Counted from the stretch's first letter, positions 1 through 14,752 are shown. The stretch is 64,000 nt of DNA from Linum tenue (GCA_946122785.1 CAMGYJ010000008.1:22593475-22657474), one strand, 5' to 3'. Notes: generated by a model not told the origin, from the sequence alone. Translations and numbers: made by a program.

Positions 1-496
1 AACCTCTTATCTTTGAGTACTCTTCTAGAGTTTCAAACCTGCTTATACCTTCAATCTCAACTTGAGATCATTGTTTACAAATGTTGCGACACCCCTAAGG
101 TGGTAAAGAATTTGCCATCACATTTTCATAAGAAGTTTGGTATCTTCAGCCAATGATTCTTTGGCAGAACACATGAAACAATCATTGGAAAGTATTCTAG
201 ATAAATGCATCCGCCTGTCTCGTACTTATTTTTACCTTATTGTAGAAAATTCATCGAACCCTATCATTTTGTCGATGCTCTTACGATTTGATTTAGGAAG
301 TTTAATGAGTTGAATAATGTTCCCTAGAACCTTGACATATATGCTTTGAGCAAACTAACTCCTACAGAGAGTTTCATATCAATATCCTCATCAGGACTGC
401 TTAATGAGTCCATTGTAACAACATTCATTAGACGCATATATAACTATCACATACTGCCAAAAGTTATATCCACCATATGAAAGTAAGTCTTCTCGC
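1..496. other. Unannotated stretch before the first hAT element
   Basis: AT-rich non-coding DNA. I see no gene, RNA or transposon end that I can support here. Open frames are short and show no family motif. Confidence 0.4.
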
Positions 497-920
497 TAGC
501 GATGGCAATGGGGCGGGGTGCGGCGGGTACCTCAATTCCCATGCCCCGCCCCATGCTATTACGGAGCGGGCCGGGTCGACCCACTCTTACGTGTTATTTG
601 GAAAAAAACACGCAAATTTTACTTTTTACGATAAAACGAAGGGGAAATTTTTTTACGAATGAAAAATAGTGGTTATAGAATGGGTAATTGAGTCTGACAA
701 GTTGAAAGATCGACTTTAACTAGTTGAATAAAATTCAAAATAGGAGAAATATGTATAGATACTGTAAGAAATTGAGATAAAATGGGTCTAGAACGGGGCG
801 GGGCAGGTCGAGAGTAGATACTCGTGTCCCGCCACACGCTACTGTGGGTCGGGTAATACCAGCCCTATCGTGGATCAGGTCGGGTAATACACGCGGGGCG
901 GGTTGAAATTTCCATCACTA
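497..920. mobile_element. Non-autonomous hAT-like element (424 bp)
   Basis: The left end reads TAGCGATGGCAATGGGGCGG and the right end is its imperfect inverse, finishing CCATCACTA. The flanking 8-mers are CTTCTCGC on the left and CTTCTCAG on the right (6 of 8 match), as expected for an aged hAT target-site duplication. Sub-terminal DNA is rich in GGGGCGGG/CCCGCCCC-type repeats. There is no transposase. Confidence 0.65.
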
Positions 921-1069
921 CTTCTCAGAGTCAATGTCAATTATTTTGCGAATACCCGTATGAGTTATGACAAGTCGAACAAGATATCTCTTAATTTCTC
1001 CCCCCTTTTTCATGTCTTTATAAAACATAATGTATGTTTTACTGGCATTACATATGCTATGTGAATATA

Positions 1070-3310
1070 TAGGGGTGGGCAACGGGAAACGGGTATTTGG
1101 GTATACCCGTACCCGTCCCGTTTTTTGAGGGTTATGGGTACCCATATAACCCGTAATATTTTTAACGGATGGGACTTGGGATTGTAAGTTCCTACTGATG
1201 AGCCCTGGGTAGGGTTCGACACATAATACGCAGCCTAGGATAGATGGTTTGGAAGTGTGAGGGTTTCGTAGTAGTAGGGGAATGGTTTTGTGGGAAGAAC
1301 AACCAAGCTAGCAACTTCAACACGTCGGGGAAGAAGCTGGTTTGGGTAGAAAATTACGACGAGATCAATGGTATGGGGTTGATCTCGAAGTCTGCAAGTC
1401 AAGGACAGAAAATCCCAGACCAAACTCAAGCTCTTAAGCTCAAGGAAAACTCCTCGGAGTACTTTCGATTAATCTCAATAACGTCCTTTTACAAACACCA
1501 AGCTAAGCTATTTATAGTTACGAGATTCCTATCATAATTCTAAAAGAACAAGGAAACCAATTACAATCAAACAAGGAAAGGAATTCAGTTTAAACAAGGA
1601 AACTTTTAACCTAAGAAACTCTTCTTCTTCTCCAAGCAAGCTGCCTAGGAAACAACCCTTCCTCCCATCTTCACACCCATCGATGGAAGCCTTCCAGGTA
1701 AGCTCTCTCTTAGCCAATGCCACGTCGTTGTAGAGCAACAAGCGTACTTTCATGTGGTATGATGCCTCGAACTCGAATCTCCTCCATATTCCTGAAAATG
1801 AGCTCCAAAGTTGGCATCTTGAACACCCTTTCTGCCTTAGTAAAAAACTGTCAGATTTCCAGTTGCAAGATAGCATTTTGAAGGCCTCGAAACACCAACT
1901 TCCTGACTTCCTTTACAAAATCCAAGTGTACCAAGTTATAGAGGAACATCCCAGGTTCCAAATAAGACCCTAACCTGGCATTTCCATTGAACGGTTTGAG
2001 AGAAACATCCCTCCAAAGTAGCCTTCCCAAAACTGTCTCAACACTTAGGGAATTTCCAGCTTGGTTCATATTAACTTGACCCGATCTTTGAGCGATTCGT
2101 TTGAGCTAATACGATTGTGGGATTGAGATCATATCACCTACATTGGGTACCCATGGGTTACCCGCAAATACCCATTTGGGTAATATGGGTACCCGTTATA
2201 CCCATTCATTATACAAATGCATAAAGCCCATTTCTCAACTCCCTTAAGGCCCAGCCCAGCCACAGCCAAATTGCTCAGAACCCTTTCGGCCTTTCCTCTA
2301 ATTCCCTTGTCGACAGCTCTCCTCGACAGGCAGGCGCACCGCGCAGCCAACAACTCAACTCTCCTCGATTACTCATCTCCTCTAGTCCTCTTCGAGTCCG
2401 ACCTCTGTCCTCGACAGTCGAATCCGCGCAGCCAACAGCTCAACTCTCCAAACGTCGCGGCAATCTGAATCTACGTAGCCCATCCAGCCTGCTCTGTTCG
2501 GTGACTACTCTGCTGTGATTCCCCGTCGTCGACTCGCCGTAGCCCAGCCGGCAGCCAACCAACCTCAGCCTCCATCGACCGTCGGTCGTCGCACTTTGGT
2601 CATTCCACCCAGCCGTCAACTTCTGATCATTTCAAGGTAATGAGTAGCGTCTTATTTGTTGTGGTGCGATTCTTACATAATTGCTTTTATCGCACCAGTT
2701 ACATGGGAGGCTGGGACACATATATAATTGTTATACCTAGTTGATTAACAAAGATATTGACAAAGTTATGGACACGGGACAGTTTGGTTGAACAGGTGCA
2801 GCGGCCAGCATTGAGCTTTCCCCTATATATTTTTGCAGGTTGCAGATTATCGAAGAAAGACATCAACAGGTGGCAGGAGAATGACCAATATCACCTCTAC
2901 GAATGTCTCTCCAAGGGGATCAGTGAAATGCATATTGCAAAACACCCAGTAGCTTGCCAGTTGGAATGCTTAGAATGCTTTATTAGTATGCTTTATTTCT
3001 TAACTAGTTGTTAAGCAGATTGTAAACCGAGTATTTGTAATAGTGTGATTGGGATGGATTTTGTAATTCATATGGATTTTGTGATTGTTAAGCAGGTACA
3101 AGTTATGTTTAAATTTTTGTTAGAGTTTTAGTGATTCAAACTTTGGGTATTTACGGGTAGTATGGGTACCCGTTATCCGTCCCGTACGGGTAATGGGTAC
3201 CCGTTTACCAAACGGGTTTGGGACATGGGATGGACTTTGCTCTTCAAACGGGATTGGGTACCCGTTTCAAATGGGACGGGTATCCCGTCCCGTCCCGTTG
3301 CCCACCCCTA
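1070..3310. mobile_element. Non-autonomous hAT-like element (2.24 kb) with complex interior
   Basis: The termini are TAGGGGTGGGCAACGGG and its inverse, followed inside by many GGGTACCCG-type repeats on both sides (about 1070-1180 and 3150-3300, with a further block near 2140-2210). The flanking 8-mers TGAATATA (1062-1069) and TGGATATA (3311-3318) match at 7 of 8 positions. The interior has no recognisable transposase. Roughly 1227-2100 looks like foreign repetitive DNA with broken minus-strand frames, and 2220-2640 is C-rich, exon-like sequence ending in a possible splice donor (AAG|GTAATG). The same terminal family recurs at 34615-35496. Confidence 0.7.
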
Positions 3311-3877
3311 TGGATATAGCTCTCATGACTTCTTATATCGTAGGAAAGTTCATAACTGCCTAAAAAATGCGTCAATACAGTTAGGCCAATCACTTGTTTA
3401 TACTGACCAACAAATCTAACTTCATGATCCTCATTGATATCATGTTGCAGGTTTGAGCCCAATCGACGCTAGATTTTGAACCCTGTTCGTTTTGGTCCAC
3501 CAATAGAAAACTGTTTAATACACTGTATCACAATATCTTGTAGCTATGAATATGACATATTATGTAAGAGCACTACTTTTAGTTTAGTAGACAATTCATG
3601 TTCAAAATGTGTTGAGCTGCAAATTACTGATTGTGCATTGTCTATCTAAAGACAACGATATGAGTGCTCATATAATCTATGTTCATTATAGTTTTTTTTT
3701 GGACACCTTGCAATTGCAAATGTGCCTTTCTTTCTTCTCATATATCCCAGTGATAGAAATTTAAGTGGTGTTTCAAAGATGACATAGTTTCCTGTGTGAT
3801 CGTGGAAGGAACTTTTGAAAAGTGTTGTGGTTGAACCCAACCCTCCCCCCCCCCCACCACCACCACCCACACCTCCA
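3311..3877. other. Intergenic DNA with a poly-C/CCA tract
   Basis: No gene recognised. Positions 3844-3875 hold a C-rich microsatellite (poly-C followed by CCA repeats) directly next to the element that starts at 3878. Confidence 0.4.
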
Positions 3878-4474
3878 TAGTGGCGTAGCCAGGATTCGAG
3901 TTTAGTGGGGTCTCAGTGGGGTCTCATTTACAAAAAATCCTATAACATTGTATTCAATTATCAAGTAAATTTTCTTAAAAATATTCACTCAAGTAGTCAT
4001 TTATCAAATCATTAGTTATTAGATTTGTACCTTACATTTTGTGTAACTCATAAGTCATAATTAAAAAGTGACATTTCAATAACTAGCTAAGATAAATAGT
4101 TCCCAAGCAAAATCTAATACACACAAACGTTTTATAAAACCACATTTGATGACAACGAAATTGTATATTGATATGAAAATTTTGTTGAACTAAGAGCTTT
4201 TTAGATATAACTGGAGGTTTTTGTACACATATTTAGTAGAATTAGAAATTTTTAGAATAAGGACTATAAATTGGGGGATTTTCAATGATATATGACCAAT
4301 ATAGTCTAATTTATTTGTGTGTTTCATAATACTAGGAAAATTAAATTCCATATGAATGGCGTCCTAAATTCTAAATTTATCCAAATTAAACAAATATGTA
4401 CATACATATAACTATTTTAATTTATCCGAGTGGGGTCCTAGGACCCCACTCCCTTCCACCTCCCTCCGCCACTG
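3878..4474. mobile_element. AT-rich TIR element (597 bp), hAT-like
   Basis: The left end TAGTGGCGTAGCCAGGATT and the right end (inverse of CAGTGGCGGAGGGAGG) are imperfect terminal inverted repeats. Both continue into AGTGGGGTC-type sequence. The flanks CACCTCCA and CACCTTAA match at 6 of 8. The interior is very AT-rich and non-coding. This type of end is common in plant genomes; the hAT assignment rests on the 8-bp duplication. Confidence 0.55.
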
Positions 4475-6744
4475 CACCTTAACACACCAATGTTGCATTG
4501 AATGAAAAGCTAAAATAAGACGTAATTCGTATGAATGAAACATTATGCCAGTTGAACATTTGCATGATTTTATATATCATCTCACTATTAGGCTAACATG
4601 CTATATTTATATATCATGATAAGTAAAAAATAAGTTTAGTATTTCATTTGTACACATGAATTTCGAAAAAGGATCGAGCGTGCGCATGTTGAGTCTCTTT
4701 AAAAGGCTGTCATATGGGAGAAATACTCATTTTTGAACTTCTTTGTCCATCTTGCACTACTTTAAGATATTGGAAGAAACTAAGCAATTTAAGCCCTTTT
4801 AGTATTCTAAATTAGGTTACTATAAGATTTATGATTTTAGTAGAGTTTAACAGTCTATAAATGAATCTATCAAAAAAATATTTTGTAAATGAGATACTAA
4901 AAGATTCCGTGCTAAGAATGAGATTTGAACCATGCCCTTTTAGATGAGCACTATGAAAAAGGGAGTTGGGAGAATGTAACTGGTTATAAAGGTTGTGATA
5001 CAACTTGCTTTGGATCTCTCTAGGGGTCTCATTTATCTATACTCAAAGAAGATTGTGTTGTAAAATCTAAGAACTTGTTGCTTGATGATCATAGAAACTC
5101 AAGATTTTTTATTTCGAAGTTGCCCGAGTGAAAGCTTAAAGTCTAAGTGATATGACTGACAAAACTGGTACCCTTGGGTAATGACACCTGAGGTTTCTTG
5201 ATGGGAGGCCATACAATAGAGGGTGAGATGTTTAAAAATCCAGCTTGTGTTTGTGGGAAATCTATTGTTGTGACATGCCATACTCAGATCTCAACTTTGC
5301 TAACATCACATATGTTTAGAAACAATCTATAACCTGAAATTCCGAGGTGTTGTCCGAGTTTACTGGAAAACATCATGAAGAAATGATGGGATGGATATTT
5401 AGAGAAGCGCGTTGAGATGGCCGAGGTTATGAAGATGTTGGAAGCAATTGATACGAGCAAAAGAAGAGGGATGATCCTGAAGACCAGAACATTGGTTGTT
5501 TCTGCTTTGCCCCAACTCGTGACCCTTGAATTTTTCTCCGAAAATAGCTGCCTACCGCCATGTAAAAAATGTTGTAAACTCGGGTTTCCAATTCCCATTG
5601 TATTATAGCATAGTCATTTGCTCTTGACATATGACTCTTCACATGGTACATACTTAATCAGCAATAAGAATGAACTGTGTCAATGCCTTTTATGCTTTCA
5701 TATGGCTTGTGACAAGTAATGGGACTCCTTTAGCTGAAAGGTTTAGAGAGTGTTTATGAAGCCATTGGAGGAAGCCATTGTGACAAGTAATAGGACTCCT
5801 TTAGCTGAAAGGTTTAGAGAGTGTTTTCAATGCCTTTTCTCGCTCTCCATTTTCAATGAGGAAGATTTTTTCATCTCATCCTTCAAATATCAATGGAAGG
5901 CATATTTAGCTCTCCATTTCCTTTGCAACCTTCCGGGATGGTTGTCACTCTTAATGGAAATGTGAGAAATCCACCTGTAGTTAGGATTGATCAAAGCTTT
6001 TTTCATTTATGCTACTGAATATAAGTTCTATTTATGGATCATAGATGGAAAGTTAAAGAACAAGGAAGTTTCGTGGAAACAAATGGCTTTCATGACTATC
6101 TGAGTTGGTTAGTCTAGCTATGAATTATATAATTATGGTTCAACATTGAATAATTTGGATCCTCATGTTAAAATATGTCTTCTCGATTTTGGAGAAGGTA
6201 ATAGTTTTGCATAGGAGTAGAGAGCATTCGTCAGATTCTCTAGTTGGTTTAGCAACCTATGTTTGTCTTTATGTTATAAGTTGAAGGATTTGGTTAAACT
6301 TGTAATGTGCATCCTCAATTTCAAAAAGTTCCTTTATTTCCTGATTTGGTCTGAGCTTTGTATGACTAGAAGAGAGGTGGTCATTGGTGTTTCTAGTTAC
6401 CTTTGAAGGAAAAAGCCACTTTGAGCTTTGTAATGTGCACCTTCTACATGCAAATGTAATGCAATCTTCATTTGATGAACAACATTTCACCAGACATTAA
6501 CACTCGGAAGCAAATTATTTATGCACAAAAAAGATGAATATTAAAGTGATTAAAAAATATATCTTACTAGAAGCTTCAAAAAGCTTTGTTCAAAACATCC
6601 ACTAACAGACCCATCACCCACACTCCAGAATCTGCACGACTACACCCCACCAAAACACATGAAATAAGATGCATTAAGAGCACGATTGGAAAGTGTTTAC
6701 AGGATATTATGTAAAACTGAGATGAAAAAGGCTTATGCATATGT
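4475..6744. other. Unannotated stretch, with a 70-bp-period duplication
   Basis: No gene family recognised on either strand. A segment of about 50 bp at 5708-5757 is repeated at 5778-5826. Both copies contain GACTCCTTTAGCTGAAAGG. Short exon-like open stretches occur near 5400-5600 and 5750-5965, but no domain is visible, so no gene is called. Confidence 0.35.
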
Positions 6745-7003
6745 TGTTGCGGTTACTTAAACCGAGTTAGTATGGGACCTTGTTCGAGTCATGGCATTAT
6801 GGTTTTAACCCTAAGTCTTTCTCTATATAATGCTTAGCTACGGTCATGTCGCATGCAAGCCATCACAATGTAGTCGTTCAATAAAACGTCAACTGTGACC
6901 TCTTCCAAGCTCACAGTGGATTAGTCTCGATCAATCGAACGAGGATACCACGTAAAACTCGTTGTTTCGTGTTCTTTTTCCATTTGCATTATCAAATTAT
7001 TCA
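6745..7003 (+). repeat. 5' LTR of the Copia-like element
   Basis: 259 bp, nearly identical to 10986-11244. It contains TCTCTATATAATGCTTAGC, a TATA-like core shared by both copies. Confidence 0.75.
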
Positions 7004-7015
7004 TTGTATCATAGC
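7004..7015 (+). other. Primer binding site (Met-tRNA type)
   Basis: TTGTATCATAGC abuts the 5' LTR. It resembles the common Copia primer site TGGTATCAGAGC with a few substitutions. Confidence 0.55.
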
Positions 7016-7463
7016 AAAACTCGATCCTTGATTAGGGTTTTGAGCTTACACACTTCCGCCTCCATTGTTTCTCCATCTTCATCAGTCGTCAATTGCTTAT
7101 CCACAACTAGTACAAGCCCGTAGTCCCATCGGCCTAGCTGAAGTCAAGCTCACTGTTAGTCAACCTCTTCGTGGGACCATCGACATCATCGGTTCAAGAT
7201 CAATTCTACTCAGGTTGTCGCAACATCGTTACCCTTAGTCAGAGTCACCACTTTCCCTTGCACTAGTGAAACCTCCATCTCATTAGACAAAACTGAAGTA
7301 GAGAAGAGGGCATCCGACTTCCGCTGCATATCGTCTATGGAGCCGAGTCATCACCGAAATTCAAGTCTCTTCCTTCTACTCGTCATCTTCACCGTCTCGC
7401 TAGTCCTCTGCTCGCTGATGGATCTGCCTCCATCAGCCAGTCAAGCTCTCCGACAACTCAACC

Positions 7464-9592
7464 TAGGGGTAGGCATTCAGTCGTTTCGGTTCAAACCAAA
7501 CCGAACAGACTACTACCAGGGTTCTAAATCCAGCCACAAGTCAAACCGAATTCAAACCGAATTATATTTAGGTTCGGTTTGTCCTAACTCAATCCGGTTC
7601 GGTTTTACCTCCCAAAACCGAAATTGCCAGCTATGTGCATTTTGCCTTATGACTCTTTGACTAGCTATGGCACAACACCTAACAAAGGCCAAGTGTAACC
7701 AATGAAAGGGACTGCAGTATAGTGGCTCAAGTAATAAATATCGAATCCACGGGTCTCTAGAGTTACTATTACTCAGCTTCAGTTCATTATCTAGCAAACA
7801 AGATTAAGATAGAACAACTAAAACTACTCTAGCAAACTACAGTTAAAGTTAATCTAATTACAGGTTGGTATGATTCCCCCTAGCCACTAGCCAGATTAAT
7901 GATTGATGATCTCTAACCTGTTTCACTTTCATTCACAATACGGAGAATCCTTAACTAGACCTTGAGTCTCGACTAAAGGAACAAGGCCCTCTTGAGTCGA
8001 TTGCCTAGAGGGACGTATCCTTCTCTAGAACAACCGATCAAGGCTTTCTGAACTAGAATCCCTCTATCGAATGAGGTTCTCAATCGATACAAAGCATTGA
8101 ATCAACCCTCGACTAAAGCAATCGATCCAATACTATCAATCTATGGTGCTCTATCGACCTAATAAGGTATTCGCTCTCATAGGATTAAAGCAGAATCAAT
8201 AATCTCGACTAAAGCAGAATTGAATCATGAAAACATGCATAGATTGAATATGAACTCAAGATTATCAAGTCAGAGTACTCATACAATCCTCAAAACCTAA
8301 GTGAAGGGAATTTACTCCATAGAGAAGAGAGAGACTGCAGTAAGAATCTTCAGATGATCAGTCTTCAAGTCCGGGCTTGTTCCTTGAGCTTCCAAGGTGA
8401 AGAAATCCTCCAATTCCACTCCAAGAATGCCCTCAAATCGCCCTCTCCCTCTTTGGTTCGTCCCTTGGGTGTTTGGGATCCAAAACCCAGCTCTCCCTTG
8501 CAAAAACGCACAAAACAGGCTTTTAACAGCCTACGTTCGCGATCCCCGGTCAGAATCCCCTGTCGGGTATTTTAGGTCACGGCCGGGGATTTTGGTTCAT
8601 GACCGGGTATTTTTGGTTCACGATCGGGGATTTTTGGTTCACGACCGGGGATTTTTTGTTCATGATAGGGCCCCCTTCTGTTTCTTAGAGAAGCCCGAAA
8701 CCAATTTTCCCCTATCTTTGATTCTTCGTTTCTCCCTCGTTCGGACTCCAAATCAGGTGTCGTTTGATTTCAGATGCTCGTAGTCTCGTCCTCTTTATTC
8801 TCATGACAAGATTACATGATTATATGGTCACAAACTGAGGTAGAAATCCATTCTTCTTCAAGTCATACCCGAGTTTCTTCCCCTGAGTCGCCAATTGATC
8901 TCCGATTGACTTGAAACTTGCGCCTACGCTTCACTTTATGTGCTACGACCTGAAATGTGACAAAGGGCAACACTGTATCTAGGGGAAACAAAAGCAAAAC
9001 CAACTAGACCCTGGGTTACAAGGCGTAACCAGAATAGGGGAAGAACAGAGGAAACAAAAAAAAAAAAAAAAATGAAATAGGGGGCTAGGCTACAGGAGAT
9101 CAAACCACAGTACCATGAATCAATGGGGGCAGAGAGTTGAACGAAAAGTCAAAGTAAGAATATAACATAAACAAAGAGAAGGTAATGGTACTAATGGAAA
9201 TAGCAGAGAAGCCGCAACGCGCAATGGGAGAAGAGGGGTGTTTCTCGTGATGCTAGCTAGCTTCAACGAAGGAGAAATGGCAGAGAAGTTGCAACTTACA
9301 ACGCACAATGGAGGAGGGGGTGGGAGTTGGGACCTGTATTTTAGCTTTAACGAAGGAAATTAGGTGTTGTTTTGTTAATTTTGGATTTGATTCCTTAAGG
9401 TTAACTAAGTAATTTTACACTTTTAAAGAAAGGTGATAAAATAAAGTAGGGCGAGGTTTAGCCATTCAGTACTCTAGTTTCCAAGACAACCTTATTCCTC
9501 TTCCGAATTCCGAATATCAATATTTTGGATTCAGTTCGGTTTAGATCGTTGTTGGTTCGGTTCGGTTTTACGAAACCGGATGCCCACCCCTA
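7464..9592. mobile_element. hAT-like element (2.13 kb) nested in the Copia-like element
   Basis: The left end TAGGGGTAGGCATTCAGTCG and the right end (inverse of TAGGGGTGGGCATCCGG) lie next to GGTTCGGTTT-type repeats. The flanks ACTCAACC and ACTTAACC match at 7 of 8. The interior has no transposase. Positions about 7690-8960 look like other repetitive DNA (including AATAAATATCGAATCCACGG) inserted earlier or later, and a poly-A run lies at 9056-9072. Confidence 0.7.
8567..8672. repeat. Minisatellite, 21-bp unit, about 5 copies
   Basis: Degenerate units of the form TTGGTTCACGACCGGGGATT occur in tandem. Their spurious translation repeats LVHDRGF, so the open frame here should not be taken as a gene. 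Confidence 0.75.
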
Positions 9593-9600
9593 ACTTAACC

Positions 9601-10985
9601 CCAGGAGATTCCAAGTTGGGGAAACTAGTTCATCTTTTTTTTGTGTTCCGAGTGAAGCCGCTGATCTCACGCTGCACGGCTGCGCCTCTTCCTCTCGTAG
9701 GCGTTGTCCACCTGCAATCTTGTTCGTTGTTGGTAACAAGAAGGCCCCTATCATCAGGTCTCGATTTCATATTTGAGTGTGTCTCCGTCTCGGTCCCTAT
9801 CCATATCTACAATCAAGGGATCCTCGACGGCTTATATTGTGGCTCAAATCATTAGCAATCTCGTTCAAAAGAAGACTATCTAAAGTTCACATCTCAGAAA
9901 TTGATGGTAGATTCCAGTGGAATTTTTTGGGGTCCGCTTCTCTGAACTCGTCGAAGGTCGACAAGTTCAAGCTAGCTCTCTCCATCACGGCTCCATATGA
10001 TGCCCACAATTAGCTGCCGATTCTCATTCTTGCTACCTGCCCACGTTCCAAGAAGGCTGAGGCAAACCTTTCCTAATGCCTACATGTTTGATCTCAATCT
10101 AGGTTCAGCAAAAGGTTTGTCCGCTTCTATCACAAATTTTGATGGGGCATGTTTATCGTCTTGTGTATTGGGTGCTCATATGCTTACAGGGAGTCACCCC
10201 AAAGCAAATGTTCTTCAAGTCATGTTGTTGAAAAGCAGTTGATCGTTCAGCTCGCGTAGTACTACACGCCTTCATCTGAAAGTTTGTCCCCATTGGTCTT
10301 CATAGTGTGCTGCTGTCATAGCGTGCCACTTTCCATTGCCTCTCTTCAGGAGCAAGCTGCTGATCTTACTGATAATCAACAGTCAGGATACGTCTTGAAC
10401 TGGTGTTCTTTGCTATCAAGTTCGTCATTGGAGACAAGTCACCTTTATCTTCACCAACATCAAAGTCATTGCGTTGAAGACAATCGTTACCTGCAGTGGT
10501 CGTCTCTGCAAATATGGGGAGAAAGAACAGCTTCTGCCAAAATTTTCAAGTCATAAAGCGAGGTAGTCACGATCGAATAAACGATCGTCCCCTCCGCGTT
10601 CAGAATCAATCTATTTTGAGTATTCACCATTCTAACTTTCAAGCTGGGCATTCACGTCGTTCATGCTACATCTTGAGGGGGAAAATAGGAGGTCGACATA
10701 TGTCGGTCGACTAGCTTAGTCATCAAGTCGATCACAATGTACCGGGCGAGTTCAAGCATTTCAAGAGACGCACTCAACCATCTCTGTCAAGAAGTTCAAG
10801 AGAAGGAGTCTACCGTCTCCGTCATGAAGTTCAAGTGACGCAATCAACCGTCTCCATCAGGTTGTTCAGAGAGAGAGTAAGTCGTCTCCAAATCAATCTT
10901 GCACTAGATGCTTGTTGTGCTTGTTCTTCACATTTCCTTTTCAAGGTTGAAATTCTTGTCAGTCATGTCTTCGCTTGAGGGGGAG
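9601..10985 (+). other. 3' internal region of the Copia-like element
   Basis: Continues the retroelement interior after the hAT insertion. No pol motif is visible. Positions 10740-10880 contain a degenerate repeat around AAGTTCAAG...CGTCTCC. It ends in the polypurine tract at about 10976-10985. Confidence 0.5.
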
Positions 10986-11244
10986 TGTTGCAGTTACTTA
11001 AACCGAGTTAGTCTTGGATCTTGTCGGAGTCGTGGCATTGGGGTTTTAATCCTAAGTCTTTCTCTATATAATGCTTAGCTACGATCATGTCGTATGCAAG
11101 CCATCACAATGGAGTCGTTCAATAAAACTTCATCTGTGAGCTCTTCCGAACTCACCGTGGATTAGTCTCGATCAATCGATCGAAGATACCACGTAAAACT
11201 TGTTGTTTCGTGTTCTTTTTCCTTCCGTATTATCAAATTCTTTA
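10986..11244 (+). repeat. 3' LTR of the Copia-like element
   Basis: 259 bp, beginning TGTTGCAG after the purine tract. It aligns along its whole length with 6745-7003 with scattered substitutions. Confidence 0.75.
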
Positions 11245-11740
11245 TATGCAGAGTAATCTAAGTAAGGCTATATAATGTCAAAGTCCAAAATTTTAGGTAT
11301 TTTCCCATCACACAAGCACATTAGTGGAGATAATTTTTCCAAAAATGACAATAGTGAATACTATAATAAAATAGTTGTGAAAAGGATCATAAAGATCATA
11401 AAAGCTGAGTATCTAAAAGAACATTCTAGAAATACTTACTATTGTTGTCACAGCTTCTTCAGTTGTGCAATCTTCCGACAATCAAAGATTCTAAAATGAC
11501 TGTCTCTTTGGACTTTAGATCCACAACCAACAAGTACCAATCGCTTTTCATGCAGCGGCAACCGACAGAGGTTAGGGGGGAAAATGGAGGAATAAGTATC
11601 ACAACCCTCCATCACAATTGCTTAGTACGTGAAGTATGTACGTTACAAATCGAGTGTTGGTCACAATTTTCAGTGATTCATAGGTTTAGCGGAAAGAGTT
11701 GTGAGAACACGTTAGAGCAACACTAACTTAGTTAAATTTC
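11245..11740. other. Unannotated stretch
   Basis: AT-rich, with short open frames and no recognised motif. Confidence 0.3.
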
Positions 11741-13436
<1,696 letters not shown>

Positions 13437-14170
13437 TAAGAAGGTCAACGTGGGTGACGATGATGATGGTAGTGAAGCGACGGAAGCGTGGAGCGAGAGC
13501 TGTTGAACTGCTATCTATTTCCGACTCATGGAGGGCGCCGACGTTTGTGGGGAGGCTTGGAGCACCTTTCTTGAAGAGGGAAAGGGGATCTCATCATTTG
13601 ATGGGGGTGCATTTTCACTGAATTTTCAGCAATCAAGTAACACTGCGCCGACTTTTAAATAACACTTGACCGGATACTTAATAGGAATCTCATCATTTGA
13701 TTGGGCCCATTCCGACTGACCTTTCAACAATCAAATAGTACTAGGCTGAATTTTAAATAGCACTAGGCCGAATCTATAAAATTCTAAATTTAACATGTGT
13801 TATACTAGTTCTAAACCCAAAAGAGGCTGGATTGTGGCGCAAGAAAGGTCTACTAGGTCGCCACTGCAATCTCAGCCTAAGGATATGACTGGCGACTAGA
13901 CAAGAGGATAGTTTGTGATCCCTTCTTATCTAACTAGCGGCTAGGCAAGAGAAAAGCCTCGCTCATTTGATCACACTACACAACCAACCACATTTATCCC
14001 CCTCAAGCCATTAAGCACACGAGCCTCAAGTTAATACATGATTATTCACAAACCACTAAAGATAGTAATCTCTATTTAAGAATAATATTATTTTTCAACG
14101 TTAATTTGTTGATTTATTTTCGAGAATTCGCGGTAAAGCATAGATCAATTTTCTCGTATGAATTCAATAA
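13437..14170. other. Intergenic DNA with a two-unit tandem repeat
   Basis: Two related units of about 95 bp lie at 13587-13681 and 13682-13790. Both begin with ATCTCATCATTTGAT and contain a core like TTTTAAATAACACTTGACCGG. No gene is recognised in the rest. Confidence 0.45.
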
Positions 14171-14752
14171 GGGTGCGTTTGGATAAGTGTATTTTAAATG
14201 TAAGGTATTTGAAATACTAGCATTTGAAATGGATGTATTTGAAATATTAACATTTGAAATACATGTAATTCAAATTCGTTGTTTGGATACTCATTTGTAA
14301 TTTGTTTGTATTTTGTATTTTATGATTTTCAATTTCAATTTTTAATTTTCTGGTCACATACTACAAATTTTGGTAAATTACAGTTTGGTACCCAAATTTA
14401 TTTTTTTCTTGCAATTTAGTACCTAAACTTTTAAAATTTTACAAAAAGGTCCTGAAATTTTGATGGTAAAATTACATTTTGGTACCTTTATATGTTTTGC
14501 CTCACACTATAATACCCTAAACTTTTCATATTTTACAAATAGGTCCATTCTTTTGTTAGGAGGTATTTCAATCACTAGTTGTTGAAAGTATTTGGAGTTG
14601 ACAAAAAATACACTAGACCATGTATTTGGAAATCACCCCTGAATTTGACACAAATCCAAATACCAAATGAATTAGTATCCAAACACATGATTTGGTATTT
14701 GGAAATCCAAATCACAAATACCAAATCCAAATCATTGTATCCAAACGCACCC
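14171..14752. mobile_element. Tourist-like (PIF/Harbinger) MITE, 582 bp
   Basis: The ends are GGGTGCGTTTGGATAAGTGT and its near-perfect inverse. Each end is bordered by TAA, the target duplication typical of this superfamily. The interior holds further copies of AAATCCAAATACCAAAT-type sequence in inverted orientation, and an apparent secondary insertion at about 14370-14560. It has no coding capacity. Confidence 0.8.

Larger units (their letters stand above)
6745..11244 (+). mobile_element. Non-autonomous Copia-like LTR retrotransposon with a nested hAT
   Basis: Two 259-bp direct repeats (6745-7003 and 10986-11244) both begin TGTTGC. The first is followed at once by TTGTATCATAGC, close to the plant initiator-Met tRNA primer site; the second is preceded by a purine tract ending TTGAGGGGGAG. 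The flanking 5-mers are TATGT and TATGC (4 of 5). Once the 2.1-kb hAT insertion is removed, the interior is only about 1.85 kb, with no protease, integrase or reverse transcriptase motif. It is therefore a TRIM/LARD-like, non-autonomous element. Confidence 0.75.

Noticed and set aside
1010..1222. Open frames rich in YGNGYP-like text at hAT ends (also near 3200, 21000, 34600)
   Set aside because: They come from GGGTACCCG-type sub-terminal repeats, not proteins.
8397..8783. 128-residue open frame with VHDRGF repeats
   Set aside because: Runs over a minisatellite inside a hAT element and has no family match.
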